DNA of 64,000 nt. Origin: Tetradesmus obliquus. Its lineage: Eukaryota; Chlorophyta; Chlorophyceae; Sphaeropleales; Scenedesmaceae. Shown here piece after piece: positions 13,201 to 24,470 of the stretch. Both the position numbers and the translations under genes were made by a program. The DNA lies in NCBI GenBank assembly GCA_030272155.1, contig CP126198.1, positions 4,960,001-5,024,000 on the forward strand, read 5' to 3'. A model generated the notes under the pieces. It had not been told where the DNA came from, searched no databases, and was given only the letters and a program-made list of their open reading frames with translations. The number at the start of each line of letters is the position of its first letter. Within the stretch, counting starts at the first letter, position 1.

Positions 13201-14640
13201 TATCCTTGTGCCGTGTACAGTCACTTGTCCTCGGTGCATGGCAACAATGCTGCTGTGTGCCAGCCACTGACAGGAGCCTGGGTCGGCTGCTCAGAGCACT
13301 GCTGTGTGTGCTAGTGTCCTGCAAGCCAACTGCAAGTGCGCAATGAGTTTCTGCAAGCACAGCACGCTGCGCTCACCCGCTCATCAGCGCCCTCCAGCAC
13401 CACCCCAGAAGCAGCGCCAGGCCCTGGCCCTGCACCCATGCGCAGCTGCAGGTTCTCCCTGCCGCTCAGCAAGCAGCGCAGCACCTCATTGTACAGCTCG
13501 ACTGCACTGACTGTGATGCTGATCTCGCAGTTGCTGTCATCGCGTGCTGCTGCTGCGTATAGCTGCTGCAGCACCAGATGCGTGAAGGCATCCATGGTGT
13601 GTGTTTTCCCGGCGCCTGTCTGGCCATACACAAATATAGTTCCTGCAAGCAGCATAAGCAGACGGCAGAGCGTCGTCATTTAAACGCAGCCGCAGCAGGC
13701 AGGCAAGGCCTTCGGGCAAGCAGGGGGGCTACTTCTGCAACAGCTTGCTTGACCTCAATCAGACAGCGAGCAACCATTGCTGCAGTAACATTGCTGCGCA
13801 TGTCTGTTGCCCTCAATCCGTGTTGTAGCTTCGCCACTGTTGCTGCTGCTGCTTCTGCTGCTGGTTCCACTCTCACCATTGCAGCCGCCCAGCACTGAGT
13901 CCACAATGTCTCTGCAACCAGAGCCATTGTACACCTGCTCATTGCCAGCATCAGGCCCGTACACGTTGGCTGCAGGACAGGCACACAGGCGTTCAAGTGA
14001 GACTTGTAATGCTGTGTGGCTGTTCATAGATGGTCACTGAGCTTGGGCTGGACACCATGTTGAGCAAAATGAGCAGAAGCTACATATGGCAGTGTCAACG
14101 TGATTAATGGTGTTTGCAGCAGCAACCGTGGTACAGGCAGAGCTCCTGCTGGCAATCCTGCAAGCTCACCAAATGGGTAGGACTGGAAGTCCCCCAACTG
14201 CTGCATGGCCATGGACCGCCATACTGCTTGGGCTGCCTCAGAGGCTGCTGCATTTGGCGTGCCAGGCCGTTTTGTAGGTGTGCCAGGGCGCTTGCCTGGG
14301 CCAGTGTCCCTGCAAATGTTGAGGAACCCAGAAAAAGGGACTTTCTTGGTACCGGGAAGTTGTTCAGTGCTGCAACTAGAAGCTAGTCAGCAAGAGCGGA
14401 CTGAGCTGCAGCTGTACTTGCAGGAACTGATGGGGCATGTTGCCAGGCGCACCTTGCTCCACCGCCAGTCCCTTTGTTGCCAGCATTGAATGTGCTCAAT
14501 CCAGGCTTGGCGTACAAGCGCACTTCACCCTGCCCTGCCTGCACCAAGCTGGGCCCGGGGTACGTTTCCTTCTCTTTATCTGAGCATGGTCGGATACGGA
14601 TGCTTGTGCGTATCGTCGTCTCAGCTGCTTTTTTGTTCAT
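7245..14640 (-). CDS. Kinesin motor protein with C-terminal coiled coil
   Basis: This is a microtubule motor with an N-terminal ATPase domain. Predicted exons in gene order include 14453-14640 ([10 protein letters not shown], strand beta1), 13877-13970 ([13 protein letters not shown]), 13377-13642 (P-loop [13 protein letters not shown], then [13 protein letters not shown]), about 12838-13040 (switch [12 protein letters not shown]), 11315-12607 (switch [11 protein letters not shown], then [17 protein letters not shown] and [19 protein letters not shown]), followed by coiled-coil exons from 11110, 10700, 10352, 9195, 8819 and 8313, and a last exon near 7245-7502 beginning [10 protein letters not shown]. 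One exon between 14453 and 13970 is probably missing from my model (candidate near 14160-14240). Switch I reads SSRGH where most kinesins have SSRSH. The tail has Ser/Ala/Gly-rich spacers. I cannot assign the subfamily. An echo array follows the exon ending at 8068. Confidence 0.88.
7690..8120 (-). repeat. Four copies of a kinesin exon end plus donor
   Basis: On the minus strand, the exon 3' end encoding [16 protein letters not shown] and its GTGAGTAGGC donor at 8067 recur at about 7944, 7820 and 7696, spaced 123, 124 and 124 bp. The copies differ by scattered substitutions. One changes the donor context to GTAAGTG. They lie within the intron before the last exon and offer alternative 5' splice sites. 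Confidence 0.85.
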
Positions 14641-15786
14641 GATGTCTGCGCTGCTGCTACTGTGAGCAGCAGCAGCCGCCTGCCACCAGTCAGTGGGCAG
14701 CTGCAGGCCTCATGGGCACAGCAGCTGCCGTTGCAGCTCGCTCCAGCTCGTCGCTTGCAGCTGAGATGAGCTTTCTGCTGCTGGGCAGGTCCCCAGCTCC
14801 AGCAGGCAGCTGACAGCTCTTTGTGCTGCTGTAACGCCTAAGAGACAATAGAAGCTCTAATGATACATTCAGAAATCTATGGAAGACCAGAATCACTGCT
14901 CGACGCGTTTGCGATGAGAGCCCGCGCAAGGTATGGTACTGCCTGTACTCGTGACTTGGGTGGATGTTCACGATAAGAAAGATTTCTATACAATTGTAAT
15001 TTCAACAGCAGCATCATCTCTCATGAGCTGCTACGTGTGTCCGATACTGTGCTGCAGGGCCGGTTGGGTGTTGCTCGTATAACCATTGGAAGGGAAATGT
15101 CCAAGAGTGAATGAAAGTAGTAGTGTCGCTTGTCAACATCGCTAAACAATCAGCCGGCCCACGGTCACCCCTAGACAGTGTCACAAAAAGCCCTTGTGGG
15201 TACCCTGTGTTGTAAGCACCAGCAGTGCTGAGCACTTGCTCTCAGGAGACCATCACAGATGTGCTTCTTTGCTTCTGTTGAACTTTGAGTGCCAAAGCAC
15301 AGCTGCAGCTCAAACTCATATTATATGCATGTTTGCTTGAAGCTTCATCTGCCGTTGCTAGTTATCCGGGGCCACTTCGTTCACAGAAGTTCAAGCAAAA
15401 GTCAAGCGTATGCACTTGATCTAGTTTGCTCCTGGCTGACAACTGCAGTGGTGAGTGGGAGGCAGCAGCAAGTACTGTGAGCAGCATGAACTTGCCTTGC
15501 ATGCAAACTGCATCGTTTGCATGGTGCAAGAACTTCGAATCAAGCCATTGTTCTGTACAGACGGTCGGTAAAGCAATGCATGCCGACACATGCTCCTTAT
15601 CGCTGGGACTGTGCTTTGACCGCTGCTGCAGGGTGCAGGTGCAGCAGCTTGCTCTGCCCTTTGGGCAGTACATATTTGCAGCTTGCTTCCACTTGAACGG
15701 CGCAGTGCTGCCTTTTGTAACAGCAGCTTTTGGTGGCAGGCTGCAGCAGCGACGCGCAGCAGTATCACCGGGTTCAGCACGGTGCT

Positions 15787-15819
<33 letters not shown>

Positions 15820-15822
15820 CAG
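14641..15822. other. Divergent intergenic region, kinesin / small membrane protein
   Basis: This stretch separates the kinesin start (minus) from the small membrane protein (plus) and should contain both promoters. A 93-codon minus-strand ORF (14690-14971) ends 50 bp before the kinesin ATG. It has no recognisable domain and may be an upstream ORF in the kinesin leader or chance. A CAG run lies at 15784-15820, directly before the next start codon. Confidence 0.45.
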
Positions 15823-16107
15823 ATGCCCAAGCAGGTGGTGCTGCCAGAGGGCCTCAGCTCTCCCCACAATCAGCAGCACTCCAAGGACCCATGGCACCAG
15901 TTTGAAGGTCTTGTCTTTGCCCTCATAGTAATACACATGGCAGCCTTTGCCTTCTGGTGCTACCTACTGTACAAGAGCAAAGCCAAGCGTGCAGAGGGCT
16001 CTGGCAGCGGCAGCAGCAGAGGCAAGTCAGCAGCAGGGCAGGGCGATTGGAAGAGCCCAAAAGAGATCCTAAAGGCGTACCAGAAAGCCCAGTTAGGAAA
16101 GTCGTGA
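15823..16107 (+). CDS. Small single-pass membrane protein
   Basis: The ORF from the ATG at 15823 encodes 94 residues. An N-terminal hydrophilic part (MPKQVVLPEGLSSPHN) is followed by DPWHQFEG, then one hydrophobic segment (about residues 30-50, LVFALIVIHMAAFAFWCYLL). A basic stop-transfer stretch (YKSKAKR) and a Lys/Ser-rich tail follow. The topology is probably N-out/C-in, since positive charges flank the C-terminal side. A further in-frame ATG at 15730 would add only a CAG-encoded Ala run, so I prefer 15823; the upstream region may also be an intron ending in the CAG tract. I cannot assign a family. The DPW motif next to the membrane segment resembles small organelle or ER membrane proteins, but that is impression only. 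Confidence 0.62.
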   Translation: MPKQVVLPEGLSSPHNQQHSKDPWHQFEGLVFALIVIHMAAFAFWCYLLYKSKAKRAEGSGSGSSRGKSAAGQGDWKSPKEILKAYQKAQLGKS

Positions 16108-17856
16108 GAGCAGCTGTTGTTGCAGCAGCTGTTACTATGGGCCATGTGCGACAGCAGACGACAGCGCCAGTCGAGTGCTGCAATTGCAGTCCACGCTGGC
16201 GTTGAAGAGCGCAGTAGCTATGCACAAGACCTGTGTACATTACATTAACTGCTGGCGCAGCAGCTGGCCGGCATGCAGCAGGGAGCTAGCACCCCAGAGG
16301 ACGCCAGCACGCAAGTTTGCATCAACAACATCACCAGCACATGTCAGTGCCTGCCTCGCAAGCTTCCCTTTCAGCACATGCTGGCGGGGGTAGCAGTGTC
16401 CAGCAGGTACATATCAGTTGCAGTGCTGCACTGTGCATTGAACACAGTGGTAGGACAGCCAGGGGCTGGTGTGATAGCATTGTGTGCTATTAAGGTTCTA
16501 CTCCAAACCACGCCGGTGAAGGCACCAGCACAGCCGCAAGCGTTCTTCCTGCATGCAGTATCGTGTGTTGGTGCAACCTGGCCGTGTGGTTTGCCCATAT
16601 GGCGCTCACATGTGCACGTGGGTGCACACGCAGCATTGATGATAGCTGGCCATACCAGGAATTGCCTGCATGCCATTCCGAATGCCTTGGCAAGGCCCAC
16701 CAGGGAGATGCCCATACATGCGCTGCTGTGTTGCGGCACCTGCTAGTGGCATCATGTTTGTAAGCACACACACCAAATGGTGGTGCACTTGTCAGCGCAC
16801 ATGTGTGCGCATGGCTTGCAGGGCTAGTGATGAAGCCCGAGCATGTGTCACTGTTACTGCAGCTGCGTCACCTGGTGCACTTCTGGCATTGCCGGTGCGA
16901 GGGCAAAACTGCTGCATGCTTGCACTGCAGGTTCAACCTTGCAGCAGGTTCTGTACACCAACAGCCAGTGCTGATTGGCCAGGACTGCTTGGCAGTGTTC
17001 TGCATAGCATGCCTTGCAAGGGATCATGCCGATGACTCATTTGAAATGTACTGGATGGGCTCACGGCTTTGTCCGCCATGGTGCTGCCCCGTCTGCCATG
17101 CCAGCTTGGCAGTACCTCTGTAGATCTACTTCTAGAAGTTAGCAGCTTTGCATGAATAGCTTTTCATGGAGCTATTCAAGCACAGCATATGATCCTGTTG
17201 ACGCGGAAGACTGCATTTGGATGAAATTGAATGGTTACCAGCCTCAAAGTTCAACAGCTGCGACGCCTGTACAGGCACAATGCATGCGATGTACACTTTC
17301 AGGTGGCAAGTCTGACAAGTGAAACAAGAAAACCACTGTTCTTTGCAAGGAAGCAATGATGATCTACTTCAAACAATCATGACATGGCAAAGAGTCCTGC
17401 AAAGCCATGCACCACTGTGCGTCATAGGCACAGTACAATGCAGCAACAAAGCTCAGCACACATCAGCATGACAATGCAGCAAAATTCACAGCATCTGTCA
17501 ATCTGTCACGTTCAGTCAGCCAATATCAAGTTCCCCCAAGCCCCAGCCACCCCACCCTCCCACGTTTCCTGCAAACATACAGTACACCTCTACCTACAAG
17601 GACTGCCCTGCATAGGCGCACGCCTTGTGCAGGCACGCATGAACAATCCTGCAGCTGTGCCTACCCCAGTGGCCTGCCTGAACAATCTACATGCAACACA
17701 GCGCCCCTCCAATAGCACAACCAGCAGCTGCGCCACCTGCACACAATGCAGATGCCAGCACACCATGCAATGATGCCGTGCCTTTCCATCAAAAACTACC
17801 TCCTCCAACGCCGCTGCTCCTCCGCCTGCACCCCCTCACATTTTTCCTGGTGCCCC
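16108..17856. other. Mostly unassigned region with one Cys-rich ORF
   Basis: Apart from the Cys-rich ORF at 16862-17123, I see no supportable gene. Several ORFs of 60-157 codons overlap on both strands without domain content. The end of eIF5 (minus) lies at 17857. Confidence 0.4.
16862..17123 (+). CDS. Cys-rich putative zinc-finger exon, truncated
   Basis: From an acceptor-like TTACTGCAG at 16853-16861 the frame reads HFWHCRCEGKTAACLHC, then FCIACLARD, then WCCPVCHASL and a stop at 17121-17123. The spacing of Cys pairs, with FCxxCL followed by WxCPxC, resembles the 4CXXC_R1 zinc finger of CDCA7-like proteins. The family's later Cys cluster is missing and nothing convincing lies upstream. It may be a terminal exon, a degenerate remnant, or chance. 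No start codon is assigned. Confidence 0.25.
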
Positions 17857-20800
17857 TCACTCTTCGTCCTCGTCATCACTCTCTGCCTCCTGCAGCCAAT
17901 CCACCACTGCTGCCACAGCCTTGCGCACAGCAGCAGCATCAGCAGCTGGCACCTCCAGCAGCTTGGCTGCATCGCTGCGGCCGTGCCAGGCCAGGATGAT
18001 GTCCTCCTCTGCCAGGTCAGCGTCATACAGCGCCTTGAGCGCCAGCACAGCCTCCGGCATCTTGGCGGGGTTGCCCACCTGAAATACAACAAAGTAACAT
18101 GACCAAAGTGATGATGAGTGGAAGAAGAGCACGAGGTGATGTCCTCCTCTGCCAGGTCAGCGACATACAGCGCCTTGCGCGCCAGCGCAGCCTCCGGCAT
18201 CTTGGCGAGGTGCCCACCAGGAGATACATGAAATGACAGTGAGGGAAAGCACAGCACATGATGATGTCATCCTGTCAGTGTCAGCCACGCCAACGCTGCG
18301 CCCCAGCCGCACCACTGGTGCCAGCATAGTCAAAGCAGAACACGTCATCGCGCGCCACGTGCGGCTGCTGCTGCTGCTGCACACAACCAGTAACCAGAAA
18401 TAACACGAAAAACCTCCACTCACCGCCAGCAGCCACTCCAGCGCCACCAGCTGCGCCAGCTGCCCAGGCGCATCATGCGCCAGCTGCCCCAGCAGCTCCG
18501 CAGCCACGCCAATGCTCGGCGCCAGCTTGGCCCCACCAGCAGCAGCAGCCGCAGCCCCGTTGCCGTTGCTCGCTGCATCCCCGTTCTCGCGCGGGCTGTC
18601 GCTCCCATCCTCTGCCTCCGCATCTGCTGCTGCTGCTGCTGCATCCCTGCCGGCAGTGAACAGCGCCGCATACAGCGCCCGCGCCTTGTTTGCCACGCCG
18701 CCCTCAACTGTGAGCTTCTTTGCCAGCCCGCCTGCTGCCACTTTGGAGATAGCCGCACGGCCGCCGCTGCCGGCTGCCCAGTCCCAGCCTGCCTCTGCCA
18801 GCAGCGCCCGCAGCGCTGACTCAGCGCCTGCTGGCTCCAGCTTCTCGCCGGCCTCCAGCGCTGCGCGCAGCGCGGCTGCCTCCTCTGCACGCTTCTTGGC
18901 CTCCTCCTCCGCCTGCGGTTTGAACAAATCAAACAGTTGAAACGTCAGATTGGAACCAACAGCCAGACATAGGTCAGCTGCCTCCTCTGCACGCTTCTTG
19001 GCCTCCTCCTCGGCCTGCAGTTTGCACCCAACAGTTGACACGTCAGATCAGAACAAATAGCCAGACACAGGTCAGCTGCCTCCTCTGCACGCTTCTTGCC
19101 CTCCTCTTTGGCCCGCGGTTTGCACGCAACAGTTGAAACGTCAAATTAGAACAAATTGCCCTCCTCCTTGGCCCGCGGTTTGCACGCAACAGTCAAATTA
19201 GAACAAATAGCCAGACACAGGTCAGCTGCCTGCTCTGCACGCTTCTTGGCCTCCTCCTCAGCCTGCGGTTTGCACCATCAAGAAATACGCATAGGTCAAT
19301 GGCCACAGCTAGGCACAAGCCGAGCAACACGTGGGTGAAAGGCAGCACGCCTGCCCGTGCATCCTGGCTTGGCATCGTCACTACAGCATGCAGTGCGTGA
19401 AGCCAGCTGCTACTGCATGCAACAAGGGAGTGTATTATGTTCAATAAACACATGCATACTGTGCCTGCATGACAGCCCACTGGAAGCATCAGGAGACTTG
19501 TACGGGGGTCTCCTGGTCCAGCACTACTTGCAGGTGCGCAACTGTGCAAGCACTGCATGCATCTGTCCTTTACAGGGATCACATGTGCACGCACCTTCTT
19601 CTTGGCCTCTGCCTTGGCCTTCTTCTTTGCCTCTGCCCGCTCAGCCTCAATGTTGCCCTGGGTCACCATGGCAGCAGTGGCTTGCGTCAGCTGCTCCGCA
19701 GCGCGCGCAGCCACAGCAGCAGCGCTGGTGTCCGTCATCCACACCACCTGCAGCAGCAGTAGCAGCAGCGGCAGCAAGGGGTCAGGTCAACTGAGCATGA
19801 TATCAACGAGCAAAAAACTGTTGGACATTGTTCACACGTCGAGCACTTGCTGCTGCTGCCGTCTACGCTGCTGCTTCTGCTTGGTGCTGCAGCTGCCGCT
19901 GGCCTCACTGCTGCTGCCACGATGCCCCACAACCACATCAGCCCCCTTTGTCCTGCTGTGAAGCTGATTGCCATGCTCCAGGCTGCCCTGCTGCTGCTGC
20001 TGGTGCTCGATGTCGCTGCTGCTCCTTTCGCTGCTCCTATCGCTCCAGTCATCTGCTGCTGCTGCCGCTGCTACGCATATCGCTGCTCCTGTCGCTGCTG
20101 CTGCTGCTACTGCTGCTGCGCACCTCATCGTCGCTCTCCTCCGCCTCCTCCTCCTCTGCTGAGCCGCCCTCCGCGCCCTCCGCTGCATCGCCGTTCTCGG
20201 CCTCCTCACCCTCGCCCTTCTTCTTCTTCTTGTCCCTGAAACAGGTGAAAACAGAACGAAAGAAGCAGCAGTGACAGCAGCTCAGGAGTGTCAGCGGAGT
20301 ACGTATTGATGCTGTGGCACGCATGCCATGTCGGTTGCCATGCATGCAGAGCCTGCCAAAGGCGTGCCACAGCTGCCCCAACGTAGCTAGCCAGCCGCTA
20401 CAGGTCATGCACAAGCAAACTGCACTGCTAATGCTGCTGTGAAAAGCGCCAATCGTCCGCTTATGCAATGCAAAATTGCTGCTACCACTGTGCGCGCATT
20501 CAGGCGGACTGCCCTGTTCCATTGCTTATCTGCTGCTGATCTGCTGCAACCGACTACTGCAGCCAGCTGCACTGCATCAGCAGCGGGCACGCTGCACCAA
20601 GCTGCAGCATTTCGCTGCATCACACATCTGCCCCGCCTGACCTGCGGCTGCTGCTGCTGCCAGCCAGCCGCACGGCTCAGTTCTTGTCCTTCTTCTTGTC
20701 CTGCCACCTGCACTGCATCAGCCCCTAGCCCACTGCACCAAGCTGCACCGCCAGTCGCAGCTGCACTGCAACTACTCACTTCTTGTCCTTCTTCTTGTCC

Positions 20801-22118
20801 TTGTCCTTGCTCTTCTCCTTCTTCTCCTTCTTCTCCTTCTCGCGCGCTGCTGACTCGTGCGCGTCGCGCATGCGGTCCTCCTCCGCCTTCTTCAGGCTGC
20901 AGGAAAGCAACAGCAGGAAAGAAACAAAAGCAACAGCAGCAGAAGCAGCAGCAAGCATACATGAGATGTGCAAGCATATATATCGCCATCGGCATCTGCT
21001 ATGTAAAGCAGCAACAGCAACAACAACTACGCATGTGGAATGCAAGCATACGAAAAAGCTGGGAGCGAATGCAGCTGCAGTGCTATCCTTGCATGCAGGC
21101 CATACCATCTCAGCTGCTGGAACTGCTTGCCACCAGCGCCAGCTGCATGCACACCAGCCCACGCACACTGCAGAGGACAGCTAGACCCCACGCGAGCACT
21201 GATCAGTGCATGCACATGCACATGCACAACACCACTGCTGCTGCTGCTGCTGTCACGCACCGGCGCTCCTCCTTGGAGAGCTTGTTTTCTGGCGGGTTCT
21301 TGAGGATGAAGGTGTTGACCTTGTGGCGCATGTCCACGTTGCTCACGTAGCCGCAGGCCTTGCACTTGAGGTAAATGTACTCCTTTTTGATCTTCATCAT
21401 GGTCTCCGGGTTGCCGCAGCTGTAGCACTGCACATACGTCTTGATGAAGGCCTCCAGCAGCTCGCTGAGCTTCTTGTTGTCATGCGCGCCGTTGACAATG
21501 GAGGTGCCCGTGCCCTTGTCGAAGTTGGTCTGGGCTCCGAGCTCGCAGCCGTAGAACTTGAGGATGTCTGCAGGAGGACATGAGAAGGGAGGTAAGAGGG
21601 GGCAGCAGGCAGGACAGCAGGGCAGCATGTCAACGAGGCAGTAGCCACTGAAGGGCGCCAGATCGCGTGAGCGACAAAAAATGGTGTTTGCATGCGTTTG
21701 GTGCAGCAAGTTTTGATGCTGATGCATGCGATGGCGAGCTTGATGAGGCCCAGAACGTGACAAGCAACGCTGGCAAAGCCTTGCTCACACTCAGGAGGGC
21801 GCTCCAGCGCCTTGGCGATGTCCACGTTGTTGACAACGTTTGTCTTGATGCCATTGCCTCTGCCCTCGATCTGCAGGTGCGGCGAGCACGAAGGTGTTCA
21901 CTCCCTGCCTGTGCTGGTGGGCTGCTACGCAGGCAGGCATCACAGCTGCTGAAACACCATGTGCATGGCTTCCACAACGCTGCATAGGCCCTTGCAACAA
22001 AATTCACAGCCTATCCGCTGGTGCATGGTCGAGCTGCCTGGCTCACCTTGGCAATCAACTTGGGCATTTTGTAGCGGTAGAACGCATCGCCAGCGTTCTC
22101 GCCTCCGATGTTCTGCAT
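17857..22118 (-). CDS. eIF5: Translation initiation factor eIF5
   Basis: eIF5 is the GTPase-activating protein for eIF2 in the 43S/48S initiation complex. Predicted exons are 22047-22118, 21789-21870, 21261-21567, 20780-20896, 20124-20235, 19595-19747, 18424-18912 and 17857-18078, giving 1,554 nt and 517 aa. The N-terminus reads MQNIGGENAGDAFYRYKMPK; the arginine at position 15 matches the GAP arginine finger. Exon 3 has the zinc ribbon (CYSC ... CKAC) and GCELGAQT. A Lys/Glu-rich linker (KKKKKGEGEE, exons 4-5) precedes VVWMTDTS and a C-terminal W2 (HEAT-like) domain ending in the aromatic/acidic box DWLQEAESDDEDEE. The protein is longer than typical plant eIF5 because of the linker. The introns before exons 7 and 8 carry arrays of partial exon copies. 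Confidence 0.94.
17998..18290 (-). repeat. Echoes of the last eIF5 exon
   Basis: The 5' part of the terminal exon (minus strand, encoding KMPEAVLALKALYDADLAEEDI) recurs 138 bp upstream at about 18136-18215 as PEAALARKALYVADLAEEDI. A third, more decayed piece lies near 18259-18290. The second copy has an acceptor-like region but leads only into intron sequence. Confidence 0.75.
18875..19280 (-). repeat. Array of copies of the eIF5 exon 7 start
   Basis: The beginning of exon 7 (AEEEAKKRAEEAA) with its acceptor recurs upstream at about 19018, 19095-19120, 19165 and 19260 on the minus strand. The nearest copy is 108 bp (36 codons) away and in the same open frame, so an mRNA using the upstream acceptor would encode a second AEEEAKKRAEEA block and remain in frame. 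Confidence 0.75.
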
Positions 22119-24470
22119 GGTTGGTGTTGTTTTCTGAAAAGAACTCCAACAGAGCTGAAGGGCTGCGAGCTTGTCCTGGCTGGTGTGCTGGCCAGCTCTG
22201 CACTCAGACTGGACTGCTGCAGTGGTGGCTTGCGTAGCTTTGGTATGTGTCCGTCTGACACGCCTTCAGCAGAGTCATGCAAGAGAACGGGCATAACCAG
22301 AGAGCACTTCAAACCGGCTGGTTGTGTGTGAGCAGTAGCACAGACAAGCAGGAGCGCGTGTCAAAAGATATCGTGTGCGGTAGCGCATTGCAGTGCGTGC
22401 TGAGCGGAAGTGCTCATAGCATAGCATGTGACGGGCATGTTACAGCAGGTGTGTCATTGACAGTAAGCCTGCCGATTCTCTGCAGCAAGCCTGCCCGGCG
22501 AGTGTCGCCTTTCAACTTCGTAGTGATGCTTGCTCCATAAGGCTGGCAGGTGCCTGCTTGCTATAGCCTCTGGCGCAGCATTCATGGTCTGAAGCAGGCT
22601 CATGCACCTGCACTGCAGGCATGTGACATGCATGATGGGTGGTGCAACAGGCTACCCAGGCTGAACAGGCTGCTGAGTAGTGGTAGGTAACACGATCATT
22701 CGTTGGACTGGACGATAGTTACATGTACGCATCGGTCTTGCAGAGCAAAGCACCCTGCCCATCATGATGATGGGATGCAGTGTCCAATGTTCGACACTCC
22801 TTCATTATCTAGCTCTATGAGAAGCAACGACAGTATACAGCCATAAGATTCCGATTTCAACGCATTTGGCGCTGCAGGGAAGGCGGCTACGCTGGCATAG
22901 CCAGTGTGGAACCTTGCTCCCAGAGGTTGCAACCTCAGTTGTCTTGAGGGTTCAACCCCAAGATTGCCAGCATGCTGAGCTGAGCTCAGCTCGAGCTGCT
23001 TGTTGCTGCCTGGCTACCAGGCGTCTGCGGCTGCAAGGACGGCATGAACACACCAATACAATTCCTCTGCACGTATGTATAAATGGGATGCAAGCACAGC
23101 TGCAATCATGCCGGCGCCTACTTCAGTCGCTTACCTGCACAACGCGAACTCTCTGTCAACAGCAGGACCCGTTGCGTCTCCAAAATATATGACTGCTTCA
23201 CTTTCCCCAGCCGTGTGCCTGAGTCCCGACTGCCAGTCAGTGTCACAGTGTGACAGGCCTACTGAGGCAATCACTGCTGAGGCAGGCATGCTGACTGAGG
23301 CCCTCACTTGCAGCGATTGCCTGGCCCCGTTCGCGTCACCTCAGCGTGAAACGCGCCAGCAACGGAGCACACCAGCGCCGCGCAGTGGCGGTCACTGAGA
23401 GATGACTTCACAGGCCGGCTCGCACACGCAATTCACCGCAGTATCTGGCTTTTTGCCATGCCACTGCAATCCTCACCCAGCTCATCACCAGCAGGCCAGC
23501 CTGTTGAGGGGCGCTCACCCCTGCCTGCGGCAACATCCATACTTTGAATATGCAGACGTATCTTGCACGTGAGCTGTACAGGCCACATGCAACCAAAACC
23601 ACGGCCTGCCACCCGTCTGCTGCTGTATAGATCTCATGCCTTGACGAGCAGCCCAGCTCCCCACACAGACTTGACACTTGCAGCAATGCTGACAGAGATT
23701 ACTCTGGACTTAAGTCAGTTCAGAGTTCAAGCTTGAAGTCAAGAGTGAGTGACCTGAACATTGTTCAGCTGCTGGGCTTACGAGCTGCTGTAGCAGAGTG
23801 AGTGAAGTCTGACCGTGTGCTGCTTGTCGCTGTTGTTGAACATGTGCATGGCTGCCTGCAGGCCTAAAATTATGATCAGGATTGGCTGAGCCACCATGGC
23901 TCAGCGACTGAGGACCTCAGCCATCCTTTGAAGAGTGTCCGGATACTCTACAATCACTGAATGTTCACCAGCAGACGTTGCAGGATAAATGAGACACCGC
24001 GGGCATAGCCCGTGTGGGGCTAGAACAGAAACGGCTGCAACATTGCTGCACAAAGGCAGGTGACAGTTGCCGCCGCTCCTGCTGCAGCTGTCACTGCATG
24101 CATCGACCAAACAGACAGTTCTGCAAACGAAAGGCAATCTGCTGCAAGGGTGGCGAACCCTGCAGCTGCTCGTGTACTGATGCTGCAGCAGTGCTGCAAC
24201 TGCCGGCACAATTCAAACGAGCTGTCACAAACAGTCAAGTATTCTGCTCTCCGTTCTGCAGATGTTTCACAAAGCAATCGTATGTTAAATATGCTGCCGT
24301 TATGCATAGTTGTTGGACACATTATGTGCGGGTGGTCGAACCGTGAGCAAGGCCACCCCGACAGTCATATCACCGTGTTGAACACGAGCAATGTGGATTA
24401 CAGTGTATGATGAATACCGTGGTGATGGTCTTGGTCACATACTGCAGCGGCTGGTGCGAAATCAACAATA
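22119..24470. other. Gene-poor divergent intergenic region
   Basis: This stretch lies between eIF5 (minus) and the coiled-coil gene (plus). No ORF has domain content or credible exon structure. It should contain both promoters. I checked a GGTTCAACC motif near 22948 for a tRNA and found no matching acceptor stem. Confidence 0.45.

Noticed and set aside
22930-22960. Possible tRNA near GGGTTCAACCCC
   Set aside because: No acceptor stem or D-arm at the right spacing.
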